DNA of 64,000 nucleotides from Bacteroidales bacterium (GTDB lineage Bacteria > Bacteroidota > Bacteroidia > Bacteroidales > UBA10428): contig JAFGKY010000002.1 in assembly GCA_016928305.1 (NCBI GenBank), forward strand, positions 62,001 through 126,000, read 5' to 3'. The position numbers and the translations under genes are program-made. Every line of letters starts with the position of its first letter. Positions within the stretch are counted from its first letter, which is position 1. Positions 16,669 to 26,400 of the stretch are shown here, piece by piece. Under the pieces are notes generated by a model. The model did not search any database. It worked only from the letters and a program-made list of their open reading frames with translations, and was not told where the DNA came from.

Positions 16669-18996
16669 CTATTTCTTTATTTTAAGCTTGGCAAATTTCA
16701 GCAACAATTGTTTTTCTTCTCCCAGTTGCTGAAACCTCACCTTTGCTTTCCGGTTAGGGCTCACACCATCAATGCTGACCACTTCACCGGTTCCGAAATG
16801 GCGATGTTCAACCAGCATGCCGGCCTCAATGGTATCGGGATTATCCGGAATAAAATCATCGGAAGATGTAATCCTGTTAACAGGTTTTTGCCAGGATCCT
16901 CCTGTTGCTACAGGCCGCTGTGAAAAAGAAGCATCCCTAAGTGTGACTTTTGACCTTTTCATGGTTGGATGTGAAAACGAAGCCGGGGAATAATCCTTTT
17001 CTGCCTCGGGCATTTTTTCCCTTGCCTTCAGTTCTACAGGCCAGTCTACAAAATCAGGATCAATATCACGTAAAAACCGGCTGGGATTGCTGAATGTAAG
17101 TGTTCCCCACCGATAGCGGTTCTGTGCATAAGTGATAACCACCTTTTTTTTTGACCGGGTAAGGGCTACGTAAAACAATCGTCTTTCTTCCTCAAGTTCC
17201 TGGGGCGAATCAACCGCCATACGTGAAGGGAATATTTCTTCTTCTACCCCGGCGATATATACATTATTAAACTCTAAACCCTTGGCAGAATGCATGGTCA
17301 TGATGGCAACTTTATTCCGGTCATTTTCTTTCTCATTATCCTGATCGGTCAGCAGGGATACATTCTCAAGAAAATCAGTTATACCCGACGGACGATTTTC
17401 ATTAATGGCGGTTTCGGTAAATTCCTTAATGCCGTTTATCAACTCCTCCAGATTCTCATAACGACTTCGTTCTTCAACGGTATTTCCGTTATACAGGTTT
17501 TTCATAATGCCTGATTTTACCGCTATTGTATGAGCAGCTTCGTAGGCATTCCTTGATACAATAAGGGATGAAAATTCAATTATCAGTTGCCGGAAATTAT
17601 TCAATTTACCTAACATCCCCCTATTCAGTTCTATTATCCCTGATTCAAGGATTTCCATTGTTTTCCACAGGCTGATTCCATTCTTAGCAGCATAATCATT
17701 AAGTTTTTCCATTGTCACATCCCCGATACCACGGGCAGGATAATTAATAATCCTTTTCAGGGCTTCATCGTCGTTGTGATTTACCGATAACCTGAGGTAT
17801 GCCAGCATGTCCTTGATCTCTTTACGCTGATAGAAACCAATCCCTCCGTAAATTTTATAGGGAATGTTCCGTTTGCGCAAAGCTTCTTCAAAAATTCGCG
17901 ACTGGGCATTGGTACGGTAGAGTATTGCACAATCAGCATATTGCTGTTGTTCGGTAAGAACGGTATCAAGGATGTGGCTGGAAATGAAATAACCTTCTTC
18001 TATATCCGTCAGGGTCCTTTCGATTCTTATCTTACACCCCGTTTCGTTACCCGACCATATCGTCTTTTTGATCTGGCCCTGATTTTTTGCTATCACGCTA
18101 TTGGCAGCATTCACTATGGTCTGGGTTGAACGATAATTTTGTTCCAGTTTATAAAGCGTATAGCCGGGATAATCGTTACGGAAATTCAGGATGTTTTCAA
18201 TCTTTGCTCCACGGAATGAATATATGCTCTGGGCATCGTCACCGACCACACATACGTTCTTATGCTGCAGAGCCAGCTTGTTAACGATCAGGTACTGTGA
18301 ATAGTTGGTGTCCTGGTATTCGTCAACCAGTATATAGGTGAACCTTTTCTGGTATCGGGCAAGCACATTGGGAGAATCGCGGAATAAAATATTAGTATTC
18401 AGAAGCAGATCGTCAAAATCCATTGCGTCAGCATTCCTGCAACGCACACAATATGTGCTGTATATAGTTCCCAGTTGAGGTCTCCGGATGGAATTGTCAT
18501 AAGCCATCAGCTGGCCGTTGCTCTTGTATGCTTCAGGTGTAACAAGGTTATTTTTAGCCCATGAAATGCGGCCCAGCACATCACCGGCTTTATAAAGCTG
18601 CTCATCCAGGTTTATTTCCTTCAGGATTGTTTTTATGAGGCTTTTCGAATCAACGGTGTCATAGATGGTGTAGTTTGGAGAATAGCCGGTAACATGTGCT
18701 TCAGACCGTAATATCCGTGCAAATATGCTGTGAAAAGTCCCCATCCATACGTACCTTGCCAATTCATGACCTACCAGTTTACCGATACGATCCTTCATTT
18801 CACCGGCCGCCTTGTTTGTAAATGTAAGACAGAGAATGGCAGATGGATTCACCCCCTTGCTCAACAGATAGGCAACACGGTAAGTCAGGACACGTGTTTT
18901 GCCCGAACCGGCACCTGCTATAACAAGGGAAGGCCCATCGATATTACGCACCGCCTGATATTGTACTTCGTTGAGTTCTTTTAAAAACCGGTCCAC
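16669..18996 (-). CDS. UvrD/PcrA-type DNA helicase
   Basis: A 775-residue superfamily 1A 3'-5' helicase. Motifs in order: Q motif NEVQYQAV, Walker A AGAGSGKT (about 26-33), TFTNKAAGEMKDR, DEYQDTN (Walker B), GDDAQSIYSFRGA, LEQNYRS, TMHSAKGLEF and VALTRSKK. The C-terminus carries a small Tudor-like region (VEHRHFGTGEVVSIDG) as in PcrA/UvrD, which binds RNA polymerase in relatives. The start is a GTG; no in-frame ATG lies upstream. Likely roles are nucleotide excision repair and replication fork maintenance. A divergent gene starts about 250 bases away. Confidence 0.93.
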   Translation of the reverse strand: MDRFLKELNEVQYQAVRNIDGPSLVIAGAGSGKTRVLTYRVAYLLSKGVNPSAILCLTFTNKAAGEMKDRIGKLVGHELARYVWMGTFHSIFARILRSEAHVTGYSPNYTIYDTVDSKSLIKTILKEINLDEQLYKAGDVLGRISWAKNNLVTPEAYKSNGQLMAYDNSIRRPQLGTIYSTYCVRCRNADAMDFDDLLLNTNILFRDSPNVLARYQKRFTYILVDEYQDTNYSQYLIVNKLALQHKNVCVVGDDAQSIYSFRGAKIENILNFRNDYPGYTLYKLEQNYRSTQTIVNAANSVIAKNQGQIKKTIWSGNETGCKIRIERTLTDIEEGYFISSHILDTVLTEQQQYADCAILYRTNAQSRIFEEALRKRNIPYKIYGGIGFYQRKEIKDMLAYLRLSVNHNDDEALKRIINYPARGIGDVTMEKLNDYAAKNGISLWKTMEILESGIIELNRGMLGKLNNFRQLIIEFSSLIVSRNAYEAAHTIAVKSGIMKNLYNGNTVEERSRYENLEELINGIKEFTETAINENRPSGITDFLENVSLLTDQDNEKENDRNKVAIMTMHSAKGLEFNNVYIAGVEEEIFPSRMAVDSPQELEEERRLFYVALTRSKKKVVITYAQNRYRWGTLTFSNPSRFLRDIDPDFVDWPVELKAREKMPEAEKDYSPASFSHPTMKRSKVTLRDASFSQRPVATGGSWQKPVNRITSSDDFIPDNPDTIEAGMLVEHRHFGTGEVVSIDGVSPNRKAKVRFQQLGEEKQLLLKFAKLKIKK

Positions 18997-19252
18997 CTGA
19001 TGACACTTGATTAAGGGCTTAAAGTTAGCGAATGCAATTTTGGAATAAGACAGGCCGCTGATTTTTTTTAAGGAAATAATTAACAGGTTTTTTTTACGTT
19101 ATAAATACCGGATTGGTTTATGGAATTGATTTATTGTGCAAATGGGATAAAATAATTTCTTTAGTGGCTGATGTATGAACGATTTTTTTTATCATTGCAT
19201 CATTATGCTTGATATGAATTGTATCATAAAAAAGAGAAGGCCAGCATTCAAC

Positions 19253-20650
19253 ATGCTGATTAAAAGATGTTTGAATATGGTGATTCTGTTTTTAACCGTT
19301 ACTCTTTCTTATGTCAATGCACAGCTTTCATCACCGCAAGAACATGTTAGTCTGCCGGCTGAATATGCTTCCAATCCGGGAACCGATTCAGTTTTCATAT
19401 TTAACCGGCCGGTATATAATAGTACTATGACCATTCCCCTGAAGGCAACATCTGCCGACCTGACACCGGGCTGGAACTTTGTCTGGTCGGTATACGATAT
19501 GACAACCCTTACTTATTCCATCATTCCCAAAGCCGATACCGGTACAAGCTCAACCATTGACACTATTAGCGTTTCGTCAGGTTACCAGGTGATTATTACA
19601 AAAGGTTCAATTAGTGATACGTTTAGGATTTGTATCCTGCTGAATGATTTTTATGTAATGATTACAAATAAGGATGATTACGGAGAAGTTATGTATTATG
19701 ATCGCGACTGCCAATCGGTAACTTTAAAATCGGATACGGTAGTATTCCCGTTGTGGTATCCTGAACCCGGAACTGATAACCGGATTCATATTAATAATAA
19801 ATATGCCTTTGACTGGGAAGCCGATAACGAACAATCGGAAGCTCCCAGAGGTGGATTCATTGGAGGTGTGGATAATCCTCCTTATAAAGATACCTGGTAT
19901 ACAGTTACCGTTACAGACAATTTTAAGCTCTCACGTTCTGATTCCATATTCTGTCCGGCCATCAAATCGAAGCCCTCATTGGGAACCCCGGAATACGTTA
20001 CCTTAAATGATCCGGTCGAATATCCCGGAAAACTTTACAAGTATTATTATGATACAACGGATGTCTTGGAAAACCGATCGGCTCCTGGTAAGTACAGGTT
20101 TGATTTTTCCGGTTCAGAAAATGCAGTCTGGTATAAGATAAAATTTGGTGACGGACAAATGTATGAAGCCGAATCTGATTCTGACAAAATAGTGCATGAA
20201 TACCAACTACCGGGCAAATATACCGCTACGTTGATCACGCAATCACCGGCTCCTTTTGGTTGTATTGATTCGTCCCAGGTTGAAAATGTAATAGAACTGG
20301 CTGTGGCTAACTTTGAACTCCCTAACGTATTTTCTCCCAATGGGGACGGGAATAATGATGTTGCCAAACTTTATATAGATAACAACGTTTTCAGAAGCAA
20401 TGATGTTTCGGTCTTTATCATTGAATTAACCATATTCAACCGCATCGGTAAGAAAGTGCATGAGTATGCCGGAAATATACGGGACTGGGAAGGATGGGAC
20501 GGCAATATAATGGGATCCAACCGGCAGGCGCCCGATGGTGTGTATTTTTATTGCCTTACCCGTTACTTCTATGGTTACCCCGAGGGAAGTTCCGAAATGA
20601 GTTACCTGAAAGATGAGGACAGAGGTTTTATTCACCTGTACAGGGAATAA
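19253..20650 (+). CDS. T9SS type B sorting-domain secreted protein
   Basis: A 465-residue exported protein. From the ATG at 19253 it has a signal peptide (MLIKRCLNMVILFL... ending YVNAQ); the frame extends 26 codons further upstream but would bury the signal. The middle has Ig/PKD-like stretches (PGKYRFDFSGSENAVWYKIKFGDG, YQLPGKYTATLIT). The C-terminal 95 residues start LPNVFSPNGDGNNDV and continue IFNRIGKKVHEY, WDGN and APDGVYFY, the gliding-motility-associated type B (CHU_C) sorting domain. It is probably delivered to or through the outer membrane by the type IX system; its role is unknown. Confidence 0.85.
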   Translation: MLIKRCLNMVILFLTVTLSYVNAQLSSPQEHVSLPAEYASNPGTDSVFIFNRPVYNSTMTIPLKATSADLTPGWNFVWSVYDMTTLTYSIIPKADTGTSSTIDTISVSSGYQVIITKGSISDTFRICILLNDFYVMITNKDDYGEVMYYDRDCQSVTLKSDTVVFPLWYPEPGTDNRIHINNKYAFDWEADNEQSEAPRGGFIGGVDNPPYKDTWYTVTVTDNFKLSRSDSIFCPAIKSKPSLGTPEYVTLNDPVEYPGKLYKYYYDTTDVLENRSAPGKYRFDFSGSENAVWYKIKFGDGQMYEAESDSDKIVHEYQLPGKYTATLITQSPAPFGCIDSSQVENVIELAVANFELPNVFSPNGDGNNDVAKLYIDNNVFRSNDVSVFIIELTIFNRIGKKVHEYAGNIRDWEGWDGNIMGSNRQAPDGVYFYCLTRYFYGYPEGSSEMSYLKDEDRGFIHLYRE

Positions 20651-20680
20651 TGCCTCATGGATTGATTATATTATGATGTA

Positions 20681-20817
20681 AAAGAGACTGTCTCAAAAGC
20701 TGCCTCATGCGTCATCCTGAATTCATTTCAGGATCGGAATATGCTGTTTTCTGCCATGTTGGAGATTCCGAAACAAGTTCGGAATGACCGAAAAGCGTCT
20801 TTTAAGACAACCTCTTT
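20681..20817. repeat. REP doublet (BIME-like element) within a degenerate inverted repeat
   Basis: Two hairpins lie inside outer arms. Hairpin one, 20715-20733, is TCCTGAA-TTCAT-TTCAGGA. Hairpin two, 20765-20785, is ATTCCGAA-ACAAG-TTCGGAAT. Read on opposite strands the two units align (GTCATCCTGAATTCATTTC and GTCATTCCGAACTTGTTTC). The outer arms 20681-20700 and 20797-20817 are imperfect inverted repeats around TGTCTyAAAAG. The element sits between two convergent genes and may also terminate transcription. Confidence 0.75.
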
Positions 20818-20844
20818 ATTCAGATCGGATGTTTATGTGGGTGT

Positions 20845-22995
20845 TTATTCTTCCTCTTGCTCAGCTTCATATGCTTTCAGCAATTCTTCCTGGATGTTCC
20901 CGGGCACCTGTTCATATTCAAGGAATTTCATACTGTAAATAGCACGGCCTCCGGTTAACGAACTCAATGCGGTGGAATATTTGCCCATTTCGGCCAACGG
21001 TACTTTTGCCGTAATTTTCTGAAATCCCATCTCACTTTCCATCCCTTGTACAATAGCCCTTCTCCCTTGGAGGTCGCTCATCACGTCACCCAACCTGTCA
21101 CTGGGGACCAGTACTTCAACCATATATACAGGTTCAAGGATTTTAGGCATTGCCTTTTTAAAAGCCTGGCTAAAGGCATTTCGTCCTGCAAGCCGGAAGG
21201 ATATCTCGTTGGAATCAACCGGGTGCATTTTCCCATCGTATACACACACCCGTATATCGCGTGCATAAGAACCTGTAAGTGGACCCTCTTCCATCTTTTC
21301 CATAATACCCTTAAGGATGGCCGGCATAAACCGTGCATCGATTGAACCACCAACAATACAATTATAGTAAATCAATTTACCACCCCAGGCCAACGAGATT
21401 TCTTCCTCGTCGCGAACCGATATTTTATATTCTTTACCATCGATTTTGTACATGGTGGGCTTCGTATCCCCTTCCCTGTATGGCTCAACGATCATATGCA
21501 CCTCTCCAAACTGACCTGCTCCCCCCGATTGTTTCTTGTGACGGTAATCAGCCTGAGCAATCTTGGTTATCGTTTCACGATATGGAATTCGCGGAGGCAG
21601 AAACTCAACGCCAATCTTGAAGATGTTATCCATATGCCATTTCAGGATATTCATATGGTATTCACCCTGACCTGACAGGATAATCTGTCTGAGTTCTTTT
21701 GAATATTCAATCCGGATCGTAGGATCCTCATAATTCATTCGTTGCAATGCTTCTCCAAGCTTTTCCTCATCACCTTCGCTCAGGGGTTTGATGGCAGTGC
21801 GATACCTTGGTTCCGGAAAAACAATCGCATCAAATTTAATTGAAGTATCTGTTGACAGGGTATGATTTATTTTGGTACCTTTTAGTTTTACTGTAGCACC
21901 CAGATCACCTGCTACCATCAACGGTACTTTCGTACGGTTTTTCCCGGCAACAACAAAAATCTGTGCAAGCCTCTCCCTGTTCTTGGTAGTATTATTAACC
22001 AAATCTATGCCCTCGGTTATCTGTCCTGACATCACTTTAAAATAATTGATCTCCCCGATGTGTGTTTCCATCGAGGTTTTGAAGATGAATAATGTGGGCG
22101 TACCTGCTTTGTCGCATTTGATTTCTTTTCCTCCGGCCTTAGGCACAGGAGTTTCATCTGGACTGGGAACCACCTGCGTAATAAATTCAAGCAGCCGGTC
22201 AATGCCCATATTCTTCTTGGCAGAAACACAGAAAATGGGGTATAGTCCTCGCTGAACAAGACCTCCTTTTATTCCTTTCTGAAATTCTTCCGGTGTAAGT
22301 GTATCGTTGGCAAAGAATTGTTCCATAAGGCTTTCATCGCTTTCCGCAGCCCTTTCAATTAACTGAGCGTGATATTCTTCAGCCTGGTCTTTCTGATCAG
22401 CAGGGATTTCAACAATTTGAGGTTTACCACCACCACCCGGGTATGTATACATCTTCATGGAAATCACGTCGATAATGGAATCGAATGTAGAGCCTGCATT
22501 AACAGGGTATTGAGCCACTACTGCATGATTTCCGAAACGCTCTTTTATGGATTCAATCGTTTTTTCCCAGTTGACTTTTTCATGATCGAGATGATTAACC
22601 ACAAAGATTATTGGTTTTGATGCCTTTGCCAGGTATCGGCCATGGACTTCGGCCCCTACTTCAACGCCATTCTGCGCATTAATCACCATCAAAGCTGTAT
22701 CGGATACCGGAAGGGATGAAACAACACCACCGATAAAATCGTCCAGACCCGGGGCATCCAATAAATTTATTTTGTAATCATTGTATTCCGTATACAGTAA
22801 GGAAGAAAAAACCGAGCAGGTATTATTCTGTTCAATCTCCTTAAAATCGGAAACCGTGTTCTTGCTTTCCACATCTCCACGTCTTTCAATTACACCCCCC
22901 TCTAAAAGCATTGCTTCGGTAAGAGTGGTTTTTCCCGATCCCGAATTTCCAACTATTACCAAATTCTTAATCTGATTTGTCGTATATGATTTCAT
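20845..22995 (-). CDS. EF-G paralogue (EF-G2 type), catalytic His replaced
   Basis: A 716-residue translational GTPase with the complete EF-G domain set. The P-loop is GNSGSGKTT (16-24); the G4 motif is NHLD (134-137). Switch II reads DAPGLDDF (80-87) where EF-G has DTPGHVDF, so the His that activates the hydrolytic water is L84. The C-terminal half keeps IPYRETI, GGAGQFGEVH, GGSIDARFMPAI and SSLTGGRA. It closely resembles the Bacteroides EF-G2 paralogue, reported to support translation without GTP hydrolysis during starvation. It is monocistronic; GTP hydrolysis is predicted weak or absent. Confidence 0.85.
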   Translation of the reverse strand: MKSYTTNQIKNLVIVGNSGSGKTTLTEAMLLEGGVIERRGDVESKNTVSDFKEIEQNNTCSVFSSLLYTEYNDYKINLLDAPGLDDFIGGVVSSLPVSDTALMVINAQNGVEVGAEVHGRYLAKASKPIIFVVNHLDHEKVNWEKTIESIKERFGNHAVVAQYPVNAGSTFDSIIDVISMKMYTYPGGGGKPQIVEIPADQKDQAEEYHAQLIERAAESDESLMEQFFANDTLTPEEFQKGIKGGLVQRGLYPIFCVSAKKNMGIDRLLEFITQVVPSPDETPVPKAGGKEIKCDKAGTPTLFIFKTSMETHIGEINYFKVMSGQITEGIDLVNNTTKNRERLAQIFVVAGKNRTKVPLMVAGDLGATVKLKGTKINHTLSTDTSIKFDAIVFPEPRYRTAIKPLSEGDEEKLGEALQRMNYEDPTIRIEYSKELRQIILSGQGEYHMNILKWHMDNIFKIGVEFLPPRIPYRETITKIAQADYRHKKQSGGAGQFGEVHMIVEPYREGDTKPTMYKIDGKEYKISVRDEEEISLAWGGKLIYYNCIVGGSIDARFMPAILKGIMEKMEEGPLTGSYARDIRVCVYDGKMHPVDSNEISFRLAGRNAFSQAFKKAMPKILEPVYMVEVLVPSDRLGDVMSDLQGRRAIVQGMESEMGFQKITAKVPLAEMGKYSTALSSLTGGRAIYSMKFLEYEQVPGNIQEELLKAYEAEQEEE

Positions 22996-23400
22996 CCGTA
23001 CAAAATTATAATTATATTTATATTCAATATTTTACATTATATATTCTCAGAGTTTTCTTGGATGGAACCTGTCTGCCGACAGGCAGGCACCCATATTTTG
23101 TCTGTGCTTGTTCGCGTATAGTAATGCATGGGTGTTTCATGCTACAAAATTGATTTACTTAAAAGTCTGAATGATTACCCCAGGTAAAGGATTTGCAAAA
23201 ATAACATTTTTTTAATAAGTACCAAGAAAGATAAATCAGGCGTGAGTAACAACATAAGATGAAGATAATTAATGATTTGTTCATATCCTTGGGGCAGATT
23301 ACAAACACGAACGAAATTTTATGTAAATTTATTATTCCTTTTAATCATTAACATAAGTGACCTTATACAAGAGAAGTCCGTTGCCTAAGACTTATTTATA
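22996..23400. other. Divergent intergenic region
   Basis: This 405-base gap separates the EF-G2 gene (minus) from the hybrid kinase gene (plus) and should hold both promoters. TAATTTTG on the minus strand at 23008-23001 lies immediately before the EF-G2 ATG, too close for a normal leader, so I do not call it. A palindrome at 23068-23087 is listed separately. No small gene or RNA was recognised. Confidence 0.4.
23068..23087. repeat. Interspersed palindrome CCTGyCTGCCG-CAGGCAGG, copy 1
   Basis: CCTGTCTGCCGACAGGCAGG is a near-perfect 20-base palindrome able to form a hairpin. A second copy with two differences is at 41552-41571, in a different context, which marks it as an interspersed repeat and not a local regulatory site. 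Confidence 0.7.
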
Positions 23401-26400
23401 ATGAGGAGAACTTGTTTCCGGATCATAATAAAATACTGCAAGTTATACCAACTGATAGGAATAATATTGCTATACCTGATCCCAGGTTCAGTTACAGTTG
23501 CTCAGAACAGAGAATTGCGCTTCAAGCATATAAATACCCAAAATGGTCTTTCAAACAATATTGTCAGATGTATAACACAGGATAATCTCGGGTATATCTG
23601 GATTGGGACCAATGAAGGATTGAATCGTTACGATGGTTACAGCAATAAGATCTTTAAAAAGGTCATGGGCGATACAACCAGCCTGGCTGACAATATGATC
23701 TTTACATTATATATGGATCATCAAAATAACCTATGGGTCGGAACCCAGACCGGATTGAGTTTATATGATCCGGATAAAGAAAACTTCAGAACATATACGT
23801 TGGATCCCGACCAGTACCAGGTTCATGCTGCCAACAGGGTAACAGGCATTCAGGAAGATGCAGAAAAAAATATGTGGATTACCGTTGAATCAGGGTCTTT
23901 GTTCTATTATAATCGGTATCATTCAACCTTTGAGAAGGATACCCATAATTTCAACAATATCCGGGCATTTCATATCGATAAGGAGGGTATCTTTTGGCTG
24001 GGAGGAATTGAAGGATTAAACAGATATGATTTAAAAAAGAATGAAATAAACCATTTTGCAACGATTCGTTATCAAAACATAAAGTATTCCGTACGTGATG
24101 TAAATACAATTTTTGAAGAAGGAGATACCATCTGGGTGGGAACAACGAAAGGAAGAATTTACAATGTTTTAAAACCATCCCTGGAAATTCAGCCTTTCAA
24201 ACATAATCTTGATAACAGTTACTTTATATATGATATCTTCAGAAGCCGGGACGGATTAATGTACTTCTCAACAACAAGCGGTCTTTTTGTATACAATAAA
24301 GAAACCGACCACTATATTTCTTATAAGTTTGAGCCAAACAATGCATATGGAATCAGTGGAATAGGTGTTACAAAGGTATTCGAAGACTTCCAGGGGAATA
24401 AATGGGTGGGAACATTCCAGGGAGGAGTAGATCTGGCCATATCGGGTAAGGAATTTGAAAATATAAACAACTATAGTAAAGCGGTGACCCTGGATGTCAT
24501 CAATATAAGGTCGATACTTGAAGACAGCAGGGGTAATCTTTGGGTAGGTTCCTTTGATGATGGCATTAATGTTATTAATCCGGTTACAGGGAACAAGAGA
24601 CTATTTATGCCCGATGACAAGAATGTATCCTCATTATCCCCAGGAACTGTTTTTTCAATTTTCGAGGATAGTAAAAAAAATATTTGGATAGGTACCTATA
24701 TGGGATTTTTGCAAAAATTTGATTTTGCCACCGGCAGTTTCAATTCATTTCCAATTTATCATGAATTTAAAAACAGAAATGGGCAATGGGAAAAAAGAGA
24801 ATGTCATGATATCCGTTCAATCATTGATGACAAAATGGGAAACTTATGGATTATTTCGCATGGCAATTGCATGATTAAATTCAATATGAATACTGGTTCT
24901 TACAAGTGCTATGCGCGTGACGACAACAATCTTGCTGCTTCACTTGCTGACAACTGGGCGTTTCATCTGATGCAGGATCACGAAGGTTACATCTGGATAG
25001 CGACCCCGTCGGGTTTGTCAAGGTTCGATCCGAAAACAGAGACCTTCCGGAATTACTATCACAGGCAAAACGATTCTGCAAGTTTATGCAATGGTTTTGT
25101 AGTTGTATTGTTTGAGGACTCCAATCAGCATCTTTGGATTGGGACTTCTTACGGTCTGGATTTGTTTGACCGGCAAAACCAACGGTTTTTGCATTTTAAT
25201 GAAAACGACGGATTGCCCAGTATGCAGATTAAATGCATACTGGAACATAAACCCGGCGAATTATGGATCAGTACCGGTTTTGGATTGTCACGCATGAAGT
25301 ATAGTGAGGACAGCAGGACCGGGATTATCTCTGCCAGCTTCAGGAATTATAATCAATCCGATGACCTTCAGGATAATTTCTTCTGGGAATGTGCCGGATA
25401 TAAAACCAAAAGCGGGCACCTGATCTTTGGAAGTGAAAAGGGTATCATCCGCTTTAATCCCAGCCAAATAAAAGACAATAAAACCATTCCGGAAGTTTAT
25501 ATTTCAGGATTGAAAATATTCAATAAACCTATTTCTATCGGGGAATATGATTCGTTACTGAAACATCACATAAGGTTAACAAAAGAGATTAAACTGAAAC
25601 CCGATCAGAGCTTTTTCTCATTCGAATTTGTGGCAATGAATTACATTTCTAACGAAAACAATCAGTATGCCTATAAATTGGAGGGTTTTGACCAGGATTG
25701 GATCCATATCAAAAATAAACGTGAAGCATCCTATACCAATCTCGATCCTGGTAAATATACTTTCCGTGTTATAGCATCCAATAATGACAATTATTGGAAT
25801 AATGAAGGAACATCGATTTCGATTACCATTTTGCCTTCTTTTCAGGAAACTCTCCTGTTTAAATTATTGATAGCGCTTGGAATTATTTCAATCGCACTCT
25901 CATTCTTTTATTTCCGCCTGAATATCCTGAAAAACCAGAAAATTCTTCTTGAGCAGTCCGTTGAAAAACGTACACTGCAACTCTCAAAAGCAAATATTGA
26001 ACTGGAAGAAAAGAACAAACGTATCCTAACACAGAATAAAGAAATAGTCAATCAGAGCCAAGAGATTTTCAACAAAAACAAAGAAATCAGTGATCAGAAA
26101 GTCCTGTTGGAAAAACAAAAAAATGAGGTTGAGAAAGCATACGAAGAGCTTAAACTTTACCGCGACAAGCTGGAAGAACTTGTTGAAGAAAGGACACAGG
26201 AGCTTTTCATAGCAAAAGAGAAGGCCATTGAATCCGACCGCCTGAAATCATCCTTTCTGGCCAACTTATCGCATGAAATAAGAACTCCGTTGAATTCAAT
26301 AATAGGATTCAGCGGACTTATTCTTGAGGAAGGATTAAACAATGATGAACGTTTGAACTATAAAGCCATAATTGAAAACAGCAGTAATTCATTATTGAAT

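Noticed and set aside
23001-23008. TAATTTTG on the minus strand as an EF-G2 promoter
   Set aside because: It ends six bases before the start codon, which would make the mRNA leaderless, and the -33 spacing is too short. Chance match in AT-rich DNA is likely.
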